Positions 1 through 8,468 of a DNA stretch of 64,000 bases are shown here, one piece after another. Within the stretch, counting starts at the first letter, position 1. Each line of letters opens with the position of its first letter. The position numbers and the translations under genes were made by a program. This DNA comes from Chloroflexota bacterium (GTDB lineage: Bacteria; Chloroflexota; UBA11872; VXNJ01). Location: contig VXNJ01000001.1 in NCBI GenBank assembly GCA_009840625.1, forward strand, positions 1 through 64,000, given 5' to 3'. The notes beneath the pieces are model-generated. The model was given only the letters and a program-made list of their open reading frames with translations. It was not told the origin of the DNA and ran no database searches.

Positions 1-311
1 GGTTGGGGCGCCGGCGGGGACGTGGCCGGCGGGGCAGGTTCGCTGCTCGGCCGGGCCGCAATCTCCAGGATCGCGTCGCCGCTGCTGATCTGTTGGCCGG
101 GTGCGACCAGGAGTTTTAGGACCTTGCCCGAAAGATCCGATGGCACCTCGACGGTGGCTTTGTCGGTTTCGATTTCGATCACCGGTTGCTCGACGGCGAT
201 CTCATCACCTTCGGCGACCATCACCTTGAGGATGTCGGCTTCCCCGGCGCCGTCGCCGAGGTAGGGCATCTTCAGCCGCTTGGTCGCCGCGGCGGGATCT
301 TCGACAGTCAA
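1..311 (-). CDS. aceF: Pyruvate dehydrogenase E2 (dihydrolipoamide acetyltransferase), N-terminal fragment
   Basis: This is the first ~103 residues of a gene that runs off the left edge. The fragment is a lipoyl domain: after KMPYLGDG it reaches IETDKATVEV, where Lys51 is the expected lipoylation site, and then a Pro/Ala-rich linker typical of E2 begins. E2 transfers the acetyl group made by E1 to CoA within the pyruvate dehydrogenase complex. I place the start at TTG 309-311, which overlaps the E1 stop in a TTGA, implying translational coupling in an E1-E2 operon. The catalytic domain lies outside the window, so a related 2-oxoacid E2 cannot be excluded, but the AceE neighbour makes pyruvate the likely substrate. 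Confidence 0.85.
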   Translation of the reverse strand, partial: MTVEDPAAATKRLKMPYLGDGAGEADILKVMVAEGDEIAVEQPVIEIETDKATVEVPSDLSGKVLKLLVAPGQQISSGDAILEIAARPSSEPAPPATSPPAPQ

Positions 312-3001
312 CTCAACACCGGGTTGGCTTTTTCGGGATCAATCTGGAAATGCGCGATAGCAGCCCGCGCGACCGAATTTTCGACTTCACCGCGCTTGGC
401 CAGTGCCCCGAGAGCGGCCAGCACCATGTAGCGGTGATCGATTTCAAAGAAGTCGCGCAGCTCGGCCCGGGCCTCGGATCGCCCGAATCCGTCGGTCCCT
501 AGGGCGAGGAAGGGACCGGCGGTCCAGCGGCCGAGCGAATCGGCCATGGCCTTCACGTAATCCGACGAACTGACCGAGACCCGCGGAGCATCGCCCAGGC
601 AGCGCCGGACGTACGGGACTCGCGGCGGATCGTTGGGGTGGAGCATGTTCCAGCGCTCGATCGCGTCGGCGTCACTGCGCAGCAGACCCAGGCTGGTCGC
701 CGACCAGACGTCGGCGCCGATGTCGAAGCGGTCGGCAAGCTCGGCCTGGGCCGTCACCGCCTCGTTGAGCATCGGGCCGCTGCCAATCAGGTTCACTTGC
801 AGGGGCGCCTCTGGCAACGGCGACGTCGAGAACTTGTAGAGCCCCTTGACGATGCCTTCCCGCACGCCGGGATCGTCCGGCATGGGCGGCTGGCGGTAAT
901 TCTCGTTGCCGACCGTCAGGTAGTAGAAGACCTCCTGGTCGTCCTGGAACATCCGGCGGATGCCGTCCTGGATGATCACCGCAATCTCGTATGCGAAGGC
1001 TGGATCGTAACTGTAGAGGTTGGGCACCGCCGAGGCGAGCAGATGGCTGTGACCGTCCTGATGCTGCAGGCCCTCGCCGGCCAGGGTGGTGCGCCCGGCG
1101 GTCCCGCCCACCAGAAAACCACGGGTGCGCGAGTCGGCCGCCGCCCAAACCAGGTCTCCGACCCGCTGCATCCCGAACATCGAGTAGTAGGTGTAGAACG
1201 GGATCATCGGCTGACCGTAATTCATCAGCGAAGTCCCGGCGGCGATGAATGACGACATCGAGCCGGCTTCGTTGATTCCCTCTTGCAAGATCTGGCCGTC
1301 GACGGTTTCGCGGTAGGGCAGCAGGCTGGCCGAATCGACCGGCTCGTAGCGTTGCCCAACCGGTGAGAAGATCCCGCATTGCCGGAACAGGGCTTCCATG
1401 CCGAACGTGCGGGCTTCGTCGGGAACAATGGGCACGACGTAGCGGCCGAGCTCGGGGTCGCGCAGCAGCTTGGTCAGGATGCGGACGTAGGCCATCGTCG
1501 TCGAGGCAACGCGATCGCCCGAACCGGCCAGGAATTCCTCAATGAATTCATCGGACGGGGCCCGCAGCGAGCTGGCCGTGACCCTGCGCTCCGGGATGGA
1601 GCCGCCGAGCTGGCGCCTTCGCTCTTTCATGTAGACGACTTCGCGGCTGTCGGGACCCGGATGGTGGAAATCCAGATCCGATGCGACCTGGTCGGAAATC
1701 GGGATCTGGAAGCGGTCGCGGAACGCCAGCAGTTCGTCGGCGTTCAGCTTCTTCTGCTGGTGGGTGATGTTGCGGCCTTCGCCGGCCTCGCCGAGCCCGT
1801 AGCCCTTGATGGTCCGGGCCAGGATCACCGTCGGCGCGCCGCGATTGCGCATCGCCTGGTGGTAGGCGGCGTAGACCTTGATCGGATCGTGACCGCCTAG
1901 GGTCAACCGCCAGAGCTCGTCGTCGCTCTTGTCGGCGACCAGGGCCGCCAGTTCGGGGTCGGCGTTCCAGAAATGCGAGCGCAGGTAGGCACCGTCGGAG
2001 ACCGAATACTTCTGGAAGTCCCCGTCGACGACGGTGCGCAGGCGCCGCGCGATCAGTCCTTTCTGGTCGCGCTCGAACAATTCGTCCCAATCCGAACCCC
2101 AGAGCACCTTGATCACGTGCCAGCCGGCCCCGCGGAAAATGGCCTCCAGTTCCTGGATGATCTTGGAATTTCCGCGCACCGGCCCGTCCAGGCGCTGCAG
2201 ATTGCAGTTGACCACCCAGATGAGGTTGTCGAGCATCGCGCGGGTGGCCAGCGAAATGCCGGCCAGGCTCTCGGGTTCATCGATTTCGCCGTCGCCCACG
2301 AACGCCCACACCTTGCGCTCGGAGGGCGCCTCCAGCCCGCGGGCCTGCATGTAGCGCATGAAGCGGGCCTGGTAAATCGACATCAACGGACCCAGACCCA
2401 TCGAGACCGTCGGGTAGTTCCAGAAATCGGGCATCAGCCAGGGGTGCGGGTAGGAGGGCAGCCCGGGCTGGTCCTGCAGTTCGCGCCGGAAATTTGTCAA
2501 TTGCGTCTGGTTCAGACGTCCTTCAAGAAAGGCCCGCGCGTACATCCCCGGGGAGCCGTGGCCCTGGAAGTAGATGATGTCGCCCCCGGAGGGGTGATCG
2601 GGACCCTTGAAGAAGTGATTCTGGGCGACCTCGTACAGGGTCGCCGCCGAAGCGAACGTGGAAATGTGGCCGCCGATGCCGTCGGATTCCATGTTGGCTT
2701 TGACCACCATGGCCATCGCGTTCCAGCGGATGATGCTCTTGATCCGGCGTTCGAGAGCCTGGTTGCCGGGGTATTCGGATTGCAGGTGGACCGGAATCGT
2801 GTTTACATAAGGAGTATTGAGCGCCTCGGGTGACCACACTCCGGCGCGCTGGGCGTAGATCTGCAGGTCTTCAAGCAGCCGCTTGACCCTGTCGGGGCCG
2901 CGTGCGTGCAGCACGTCCTGCAGGGCCTGGGTCCAATCGAGCAGTTCAAGCTCGTCGATTGGGAGCTCGCCGTTGGCAACGGTCGCCGGGTCGGTGTGCA
3001 T
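308..3001 (-). CDS. aceE: Pyruvate dehydrogenase E1 component, homodimeric type
   Basis: This 897-residue protein has the length and order of homodimeric AceE rather than the alpha/beta E1. It decarboxylates pyruvate with thiamine diphosphate and acetylates the E2 lipoyl group. The TPP/Mg motif GDGEIDEPES lies near residue 235, followed by NLIWVVNCN. An FQGHGSPGMYARA segment near residue 145 and a transketolase-like central domain (GGTAGRTTLAGEGLQHQDG) are also typical. The ATG at 3001 is the natural start; no strong ribosome binding site precedes it. Its stop overlaps the downstream E2 start. It is divergent from lipB, whose product makes the lipoyl precursor needed by the complex, so the pair may share the 3002-3122 control region. 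Confidence 0.95.
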   Translation of the reverse strand: MHTDPATVANGELPIDELELLDWTQALQDVLHARGPDRVKRLLEDLQIYAQRAGVWSPEALNTPYVNTIPVHLQSEYPGNQALERRIKSIIRWNAMAMVVKANMESDGIGGHISTFASAATLYEVAQNHFFKGPDHPSGGDIIYFQGHGSPGMYARAFLEGRLNQTQLTNFRRELQDQPGLPSYPHPWLMPDFWNYPTVSMGLGPLMSIYQARFMRYMQARGLEAPSERKVWAFVGDGEIDEPESLAGISLATRAMLDNLIWVVNCNLQRLDGPVRGNSKIIQELEAIFRGAGWHVIKVLWGSDWDELFERDQKGLIARRLRTVVDGDFQKYSVSDGAYLRSHFWNADPELAALVADKSDDELWRLTLGGHDPIKVYAAYHQAMRNRGAPTVILARTIKGYGLGEAGEGRNITHQQKKLNADELLAFRDRFQIPISDQVASDLDFHHPGPDSREVVYMKERRRQLGGSIPERRVTASSLRAPSDEFIEEFLAGSGDRVASTTMAYVRILTKLLRDPELGRYVVPIVPDEARTFGMEALFRQCGIFSPVGQRYEPVDSASLLPYRETVDGQILQEGINEAGSMSSFIAAGTSLMNYGQPMIPFYTYYSMFGMQRVGDLVWAAADSRTRGFLVGGTAGRTTLAGEGLQHQDGHSHLLASAVPNLYSYDPAFAYEIAVIIQDGIRRMFQDDQEVFYYLTVGNENYRQPPMPDDPGVREGIVKGLYKFSTSPLPEAPLQVNLIGSGPMLNEAVTAQAELADRFDIGADVWSATSLGLLRSDADAIERWNMLHPNDPPRVPYVRRCLGDAPRVSVSSSDYVKAMADSLGRWTAGPFLALGTDGFGRSEARAELRDFFEIDHRYMVLAALGALAKRGEVENSVARAAIAHFQIDPEKANPVLS

Positions 3002-3059
3002 TGACTAAGGGTTCCCTAATCGCCCCACTGGGCGGAGCCGCCCTGGTCACCGGATACTG

Positions 3060-3073
3060 AATTAATGTTAATT
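3060..3073. promoter_or_regulatory. Small inverted repeat in the aceE/lipB divergent intergenic region
   Basis: AATTAA-TG-TTAATT is a perfect 6-bp-arm palindrome in the only A+T-rich patch between the divergent aceE and lipB starts. Its position suits an operator or a shared promoter element. It does not match the PdhR consensus as I remember it, and no regulator gene is adjacent, so function is inferred from position only. Confidence 0.3.
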
Positions 3074-3122
3074 GGGTAAGGGCCGGAGGCGCGCCGGCCG
3101 CTGCTGGAGCCTGGCTGATCCG

Positions 3123-3806
3123 ATGGCGCAATTGGACGTTCAGAATCTTGGCCGCATCGCTTATCGCGACGGGTTGGCGTGGCAGTACGAGACCGCCGAC
3201 CGGGTCCGGTCTGGCGACGGCCCGGACGTTCTCGGCCTGCTCGAACACGAGCCCGTGTACACGATGGGCGCCCGCGGAGGGCGGGCCAACCTGCTGACCC
3301 AAGAGTCCGAGCTGGGAGATCAGGGAATCGAAGTTGTCGACGTCGATCGCGGCGGCGACATCACCTACCACGGGCCTGGCCAGCTGGTGGCCTACCCGAT
3401 CCTGCTGCTGGAGCGAATCGGACTTGGTCCCTCGGACTACGTTCACCGCCTCGAGGACGTGATCGTTGACGTGCTGGCCGCCCGGGGCATCCCCGCGGCC
3501 GCCGATCCGGCCCGGCCTGGTGTCTGGGTCGACGGGGCCAAGATCGCGGCCGTCGGGGTCCGCTGCCAGCGCGGCGTTACCCGGCACGGGATCGCCATCA
3601 ACGTCAATCTCGATCTGCGCCCGTTCGAAGCCATCGTCGCCTGCGGGCTGCCCGGGGCGCCGGTTACCTCGATCAGCCGGCTTCAGGGTGGTTCGGTCGC
3701 CCTCGGAGCGGTGGCCGAAGAATTCGCGGGTGCCTTCGCCCGCGGGTTCGGGTTCGAGCTGAACCGCCGCCCCCCGCCGCAGACCCAAGGATCCGGGCAG
3801 GGCTGA
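3123..3806 (+). CDS. lipB: Octanoyltransferase (lipoyl(octanoyl) transferase)
   Basis: LipB moves octanoate from acyl carrier protein to lipoyl domains, the first step in making the lipoyl cofactor. The 227-residue product carries the family blocks RGGDITYHGPGQLV (from Arg76), GAKIAAVGVR with the conserved Lys140, and RHGIAINVN, followed by the candidate nucleophile Cys174 in VACGLPG. I start at ATG 3123 because the family similarity begins within a few residues; the frame stays open back to TTG 3072, but that extension is basic and unlike LipB. It is transcribed away from aceE, whose E2 partner carries its target lysine. No lipA is visible in the window. Confidence 0.95.
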   Translation: MAQLDVQNLGRIAYRDGLAWQYETADRVRSGDGPDVLGLLEHEPVYTMGARGGRANLLTQESELGDQGIEVVDVDRGGDITYHGPGQLVAYPILLLERIGLGPSDYVHRLEDVIVDVLAARGIPAAADPARPGVWVDGAKIAAVGVRCQRGVTRHGIAINVNLDLRPFEAIVACGLPGAPVTSISRLQGGSVALGAVAEEFAGAFARGFGFELNRRPPPQTQGSGQG

Positions 3807-3875
3807 GCCCGGTTCGGGATCGGCGACATTCAGGCCCCCGTTTGCGTGCAACGCCGGCCGGCGACCGGATAAACT

Positions 3876-3908
3876 TTGAAATACAAATGAGTTTGTGGTA
3901 CAAACTCA
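3876..3908 (+). promoter_or_regulatory. Candidate sigma-70 promoter with an overlapping palindromic operator
   Basis: TTGAAA (3876-3881) and TACAAA (3899-3904) are separated by exactly 17 bp. A perfect inverted repeat with 9-bp arms, TGAGTTTGT (3888-3896) and ACAAACTCA (3900-3908), fills the spacer and covers the -10 element. This is the usual geometry of a repressor operator of a dimeric TetR- or MarR-type regulator. It lies about 100 bp upstream of the ABC exporter operon. No regulator gene is adjacent, so the regulator is unknown. Confidence 0.5.
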
Positions 3909-4006
3909 ATATCTGGTAGGCCGGCGGAGGCGAACCCTTGGGGAGAGTCAGAACTCAATCCGGCGCTGACCTGCGGCCTTTCCCGGCACGCTAGCGGAGG
4001 TTCAAG

Positions 4007-4760
4007 TTGCGCTCAAGTCCACTGATATCGGTAGACGCGCTGGGCAAGAGCTTCGGTGCCCGCGTGGCCCTCGACGGAATCAGCCTTGAAGTTGCCGACG
4101 GAGGCATAACCGGGTTGCTTGGACCGAATGGGGCCGGCAAGACCACGTTTCTGCGCATCCTCACGACGATCCTCCCCGCCGACTCCGGCGACGTTTCGGT
4201 CGGTGGGGTTTCGGTGAGCGCCGACCCTGCCGCGGTCCGCGCCCAGTTGGGCGTGTGTCCGCAGGACCTTGCGATCTACGAAGACCTGACCGGTCAGGAA
4301 AATGTGGCGTTTTTCGGCCGTCTTTCGGGCCTCTCGCGCCGCCAGGCCCGGGCAAGCGCCGCCAGGCAGCTTGAGCTGGTGGGGCTCGCCGACCGGGCTT
4401 CCGACCGGGCCGGAACCTACTCCGGCGGCATGAAACGGCGCCTGAACATCGCGGTGGCCCTGGTCGCCAACCCCCGGCTGCTCCTGCTCGACGAACCGAC
4501 CGTAGGCGTCGACCCGCAGTCGCGCAACCGGATTTTCGAAGTGGTCGAATCGCTGCGCGACGAGGGGATGACGATCGTGTACACGACGCACTACATGGAA
4601 GAAGCCGACCGGCTCTGCGACCAAGTGGTGGTCATCGACCTCGGGCGGATCGTGGGCCCAGGGCACTCCGCGCGAGCTCAAGTCGGGTATCGGAGACCCG
4701 GAGGAAGTGACGCTGGAACAGGTCTTTCTGGGCCTGACCGGTCGCTCGCTGCGCGAATAG
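4007..4760 (+). CDS. ABC-2 exporter ATP-binding protein (frameshifted at 4654-4656)
   Basis: This is a drug/antibiotic-type ABC ATPase. It shows Walker A GPNGAGKTT (residues 39-47), the signature YSGGMKRR (138-145), Walker B LLLLDEPT (158-165) and the H-loop His195. The start is TTG 4007, six bases after GGAGG. After GRIV at residue 216 the zero frame becomes unlike any ATPase. Reading one base later (codons from GCC 4656) restores AQGTPRELK, then EEVTLEQVFLGLTG, and a TAG stop at 4758-4760. This is the ordinary C-terminus of DrrA-like ATPases, so one extra G in GTGGGCC explains the break. Without the correction the frame runs on into the next gene as an apparent 649-residue fusion. The insertion could be a sequencing error, a real mutation or a slippage site. 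Confidence 0.85.
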
Positions 4761-4765
4761 AGCCG

Positions 4766-5956
4766 ATGAGATTGTTGGCGCCGCTGGACCTCGGGATAAC
4801 CGAGATCAAGCGCTACGTTCGCGACCGCCAGGCGCTCTTGCTGTCGCTGGCCCTGCCGGTGGCGCTGCTGGCGGTGATGGTGGGGGCGTTCGGCGGCAGC
4901 GGCGATTTCTCGGCGACCGCCAGCATCGTCGATCTGGACAGCAGTCCCGAGTCCGAGGAATTGATTCGGACCATTGAAGATTGGCCCGGATTGACGGTTG
5001 AACTGCTCGAGGAGGATCGGGCCCGGCAGCTGCTCGAAGGTTCGCAGCGTCTTCTGGTAACCCACATCCAACCCGGCTACGGACAATCGCTGGCGTCGGG
5101 CCTATCGGCGCCGGCGGTCCAATTCCATTCCCGCGGCGGAGGCGGCGACGAAGGCCGCGTGGTGGCCGCTATCGTCCGCTCGCTGGCCGGGCAACAGGCG
5201 GCGACGGCCGCCGCGCTGGGCAGCATTCGGGCGGCGGCGGACGGGGTTCCGGGAGCCGATCCGGCGGCGGCCGAGACCGGATTCCTGGAGCAGTTGGCCG
5301 CCTGGGAAAGCCAACCGCTGATTGCGGTGGTCACTCCGGAGGGTGACGGCACCGCCGACGCCTTCGATCGCACGTTCAGCGGCATACTGACCATGATCGT
5401 GATGTTCACGGTGGCCACTTCGGTCGCCGCGATAGTCCTCGAACGCGAAAACGGGACGCTCGAGCGCCTGCTGATCACGCGGCTCGGGGCGACCGGGATT
5501 TTCCTGGGCAAGTACCTGGGGGCGCTGGCCCGCGGATTCGCCCCCGCGGTCCTGCTCACGGGACTGGCTTGGGCGATCAACCGCTCGTTTTCACCGGCCC
5601 AGTTCGCCCAGATTCTGCTGATCGGCCTGCTGATGGCCGCCGCCGCCGCCGCGATCGGCATGCTGATCGCCGGCCTCGCCCGCAGCCAGGCCCAGGCAAA
5701 CTGGGCCGGCGTGACCATCACCCTGGTCATGGCAACGCTCGGCGGATCGTTCTTCCAGGGCGATCTCGAAGGGGCCCTGGATCTTGTCGGATACGCCACC
5801 ATCAATCGCTACGCCAACGACGCGCTGCGGGGTCTGATCGAAGACGGCACCAGCCTGGCCGACCACGGCCTGGAAATGGCGGTGCTGGCGGGAATTGCGC
5901 TGGGGCTGCTGGTTCTGGGGCGGTTACTCTTTGCCACCGCACGACCGGGGGGCTGA
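4766..5956 (+). CDS. ABC-2 type exporter permease (first subunit)
   Basis: This 396-residue membrane protein begins at ATG 4766, five bases after the restored ATPase stop. It has an N-terminal membrane segment (LLLSLALPVALLAVMV), a large extracytoplasmic domain of about 190 residues, and a C-terminal block of five or six membrane segments with the ABC-2 feature RENGTLERLLITRLG before them. Such permeases pair with a cytoplasmic ATPase to export lipids, drugs or peptides. Because of the one-base insertion upstream, this gene is also in frame with the ATPase, so an automatic caller would report one fused protein. The next permease starts seven bases downstream, completing an ATPase-permease-permease operon. 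The substrate is not recognisable. Confidence 0.85.
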   Translation: MRLLAPLDLGITEIKRYVRDRQALLLSLALPVALLAVMVGAFGGSGDFSATASIVDLDSSPESEELIRTIEDWPGLTVELLEEDRARQLLEGSQRLLVTHIQPGYGQSLASGLSAPAVQFHSRGGGGDEGRVVAAIVRSLAGQQAATAAALGSIRAAADGVPGADPAAAETGFLEQLAAWESQPLIAVVTPEGDGTADAFDRTFSGILTMIVMFTVATSVAAIVLERENGTLERLLITRLGATGIFLGKYLGALARGFAPAVLLTGLAWAINRSFSPAQFAQILLIGLLMAAAAAAIGMLIAGLARSQAQANWAGVTITLVMATLGGSFFQGDLEGALDLVGYATINRYANDALRGLIEDGTSLADHGLEMAVLAGIALGLLVLGRLLFATARPGG

Positions 5957-5962
5957 CCAGCC

Positions 5963-7147
5963 ATGGCGAGCGTCCGGATGATCCTGGCGGTGGCCGGGAA
6001 AGACCTGCTGCGGTTGCGCCGGGACCGCTTCGGACTGGCGTTTGCATTGGGTTTCCCGGCGGCATTTGCGGTCGCATTCTTTTTCATGCTCGGACCGGGC
6101 CTTTCCGAGTCCGCCGAGGACGCGCCGCCCCCCACAATCACGCTCGCGACCGGGGAGCCCGGGGCGCAGTCCTTTAGCCGGGTGCTGATCGGTGCGCTGC
6201 TCGAATCACCGGTCCCGGGATTCGAAATCAGATCGGTCGACGAGGCGGCGGCCGGCGCCGAACTCGAATCCGGCGAGCTCACCGGCTACATCCTTTTCGC
6301 GCCGGACTTCGGCGAGGGCGTCTTTTCCGGCGCCGGAACCAGGCTTGAGGTAGTCGCCGATTCGGACCCGCAGCAACAGGCGGCGCTCGAGTCATTCGCC
6401 GGCTCGATCGCCCAGCAGATCCAGTTGCAGTCGGCGCTGGCGGCCGCCCTGGCCTCGCTAAACGCGCCGCTGGCGGCCTTTGCCGAGCCCCCCAGCGGTG
6501 GCGTGGAGTTCTCCGAAGTCGACGTCGGCCGCATCGAACCGCCCAACCCGGCCGATTTCACGATCCCGGGCTACCTTGTCATGTTCGTGTTCATGGCGGC
6601 GGCGTTTGCAGCCGCTGAACTCGCCCGCGAGCGCGCTTCGGGCACGCTTGCGCGGATGGTCGCGGCCGGCGCCGCCCCGGCCCAGGTCCTGTTTGGGAAA
6701 TTCCTGTCGGCCGCCGCCCTGGGGCTGTTGCAGGTCGCCGTGCTGGGGTTGTTCGGAGTGCTGGTCTTCGGCATGGACCTCGGTCTGTCCCCGCTGGTGA
6801 CGATCCTGGTGGCGCTGCTGATGGTCCTGGTCTCCTCGGCATTTGCGATCCTGCTGGCGAGTCTTGTGCGGACCGAGCGCGCCGCGACCCCGGCCGCAAT
6901 CCTGGCGGCGCTGGTCGCCGCGCCGCTCGGCGGATGCTGGTGGCCGCTTTTCATAACCCCGGACTGGATGCAGTCGCTGGCGTTGATAACCCCGCACGGC
7001 TGGGCAAACACCGCGTTCAACCGCCTGATGCTTTTCGGCGGTCAGTTCGAATCGGTCGCCGGCGAACTGATTGCCCTGCTCGGTTTCGCGGCCGTGTTTG
7101 CCGCGATCGCGGCCTGGCGGTTCCGCACTTCGCCGCTGATCGATTAG
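5963..7147 (+). CDS. ABC-2 type exporter permease (second subunit)
   Basis: This 394-residue protein has the same plan as its upstream neighbour: an N-terminal membrane helix after LLRLRRDRFG, an extracytoplasmic region with DSDPQQQA, and about five C-terminal helices preceded by ELARERASGTLARMVAAG, the usual ABC-2 coupling segment. It starts at ATG 5963, seven bases after the preceding stop, so the three genes form one operon and the permeases probably form a heterodimer. A GGCWWP stretch before the last helices is typical of ABC-2 exporters with a late CxW-like motif. The substrate is unknown. Confidence 0.85.
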   Translation: MASVRMILAVAGKDLLRLRRDRFGLAFALGFPAAFAVAFFFMLGPGLSESAEDAPPPTITLATGEPGAQSFSRVLIGALLESPVPGFEIRSVDEAAAGAELESGELTGYILFAPDFGEGVFSGAGTRLEVVADSDPQQQAALESFAGSIAQQIQLQSALAAALASLNAPLAAFAEPPSGGVEFSEVDVGRIEPPNPADFTIPGYLVMFVFMAAAFAAAELARERASGTLARMVAAGAAPAQVLFGKFLSAAALGLLQVAVLGLFGVLVFGMDLGLSPLVTILVALLMVLVSSAFAILLASLVRTERAATPAAILAALVAAPLGGCWWPLFITPDWMQSLALITPHGWANTAFNRLMLFGGQFESVAGELIALLGFAAVFAAIAAWRFRTSPLID

Positions 7148-7307
7148 GCCCGACCGGGGCGGCGGCCGGGGCCGCGGGTGCGGGTCCGGCCCAAACCGCC
7201 CGCGGGCGACATCGATAATCTGACCGATCGCCGCGCCGGCCGCATTTGCGTCAGGCACCGGGGCCGTTGGCGGCGGCGGAATCGTTCAGTCACCGGGAGC
7301 GGAAGAG

Positions 7308-8279
7308 TTGCCGACGGGCGTGAAATCGATCGGATCCCTGCCTCTATTTGATCCCGCCGCGGGAAAGGTAATCAAGCGGCCCGAGGTTGCCGCTGACGGG
7401 TACTGGGTGGGCGCCCCCAGCGCCTGGGTGGACGGCCGGAATATCTATCTGAGCACTCGCCATCGCCGCCCGCTGGACGATGGGCGCGGCTGGAAGTCGG
7501 CGATTAGCTTGTCCGACGGTGGCGACGATTTCGATGAGATTTGGGCGTGTTTTGCCGGGGACTTTGACACCTCTTCGATCGAGCGCAGCGCGCTGGTCCG
7601 GGCCCCGTCCGGAATTTGGCGCTACTACATTTCCTACGTGGATGCGGACCGACGGTGGGTGATCGACCTGCTGGAAGCCGATGACCCGCGCGCTTTCGAC
7701 CCGGCCACGCGGGTCAGGGTGCTCGATTCGGCTTCCACCCTGACCGAGGGCGTCAAGGACCCGGTGGTGCTCTACATCGGTGGGCTCACCTACATGTTCG
7801 TCCCGTACGCGCCGCGCGATTCGGTCGTACCCGGATCAAGCTACGAAGACCTGCACTCGACCGAGAACGTATTCACCACCGGATTGGTGCTCCATCCGAC
7901 CGGCCTGTGGACGTCGGCCTGCGGGCGCAGGTTTCAGTTTCAACGCGATATAACCGAGCCCGGCAACGGCTGGGACCGAAACGTGGCCCGAATCTCCTCG
8001 GTGGTCATGCACGAGCAGGGATTCGTCATCTTCTACGACGGCCGCGTGACCGACGGCGACGTCTACGAGGACAAGACCGGGGTCTGTTCGTCGCTGGACC
8101 TGGTCCACGTGGTCAAACACTCGGTCGACGGTCCGGTCCTGGAGGGGCCGTTCGGGACGGGCTGTCTGCGGTACCTTGAGTGCGTGCGGTACGGCGACGA
8201 ATTGCTTTACTTCTACGAGCTCGGGCGCGATGACGGCGCCCACGAACTGCGCCTGGCGAGGGTAGCCGCTCCCGGTTGA
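7308..8279 (+). CDS. Five-bladed beta-propeller glycosidase-like protein (GH43/GH130-like), uncertain
   Basis: This 323-residue protein has no signal peptide and looks like the five-bladed propeller fold of GH43/GH32/GH130 enzymes. There are repeated strand-rich blocks, a YWVGAPSAWVDGRNIYL opening blade, and TEGVKDPVVLYIGG, where the DP pair resembles the catalytic-site blade motif of those families. RNVARISSVV and FVIFYDGRV later resemble further blades. The start is TTG 7308 with GGAAGAG just upstream. It stands alone between the exporter operon and the sulfur operon. A role in glycoside cleavage or phosphorolysis is plausible, but I cannot assign a substrate and it could be a non-catalytic propeller. 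Confidence 0.6.
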   Translation: MPTGVKSIGSLPLFDPAAGKVIKRPEVAADGYWVGAPSAWVDGRNIYLSTRHRRPLDDGRGWKSAISLSDGGDDFDEIWACFAGDFDTSSIERSALVRAPSGIWRYYISYVDADRRWVIDLLEADDPRAFDPATRVRVLDSASTLTEGVKDPVVLYIGGLTYMFVPYAPRDSVVPGSSYEDLHSTENVFTTGLVLHPTGLWTSACGRRFQFQRDITEPGNGWDRNVARISSVVMHEQGFVIFYDGRVTDGDVYEDKTGVCSSLDLVHVVKHSVDGPVLEGPFGTGCLRYLECVRYGDELLYFYELGRDDGAHELRLARVAAPG

Positions 8280-8428
8280 GCGTGGTGCGGGCGCGGTTGG
8301 CCCGTCGATCGGAGCCGTCCAGCCTCCGCGCTTCCCGCTCGCGCGGGTCGGCGATCCCGATCCTGCCACCGGCGCGGGGCTACCGGATCCCCGGGCTGAA
8401 CCGGGCAGATGGACCGGCCCGGGGCAAA

Positions 8429-8463
8429 TTCCGGGGCGTCGCGCGACCCGCGACGCCCCGGAA
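8429..8463 (-). terminator. Transcription terminator hairpin of the sulfur operon
   Basis: A perfect 14-bp inverted repeat (8429-8442 and 8450-8463) with a 7-base loop starts six bases beyond the stop of the rhodanese gene on the minus strand. On that strand the stem ends in AATTTG, so the U-tract is short but the stem is very G+C-rich. It may also stop readthrough from the plus-strand propeller gene, whose side lacks a U-tract. Confidence 0.75.
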
Positions 8464-8468
8464 GAAAA

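Noticed and set aside
4007-5956. A single 649-residue ATPase-permease fusion protein
   Set aside because: The reading frame is continuous, but the region 216-253 is unlike any ATPase or linker, while the next frame gives a textbook ATPase C-terminus and stop. I annotate two genes with a one-base insertion.
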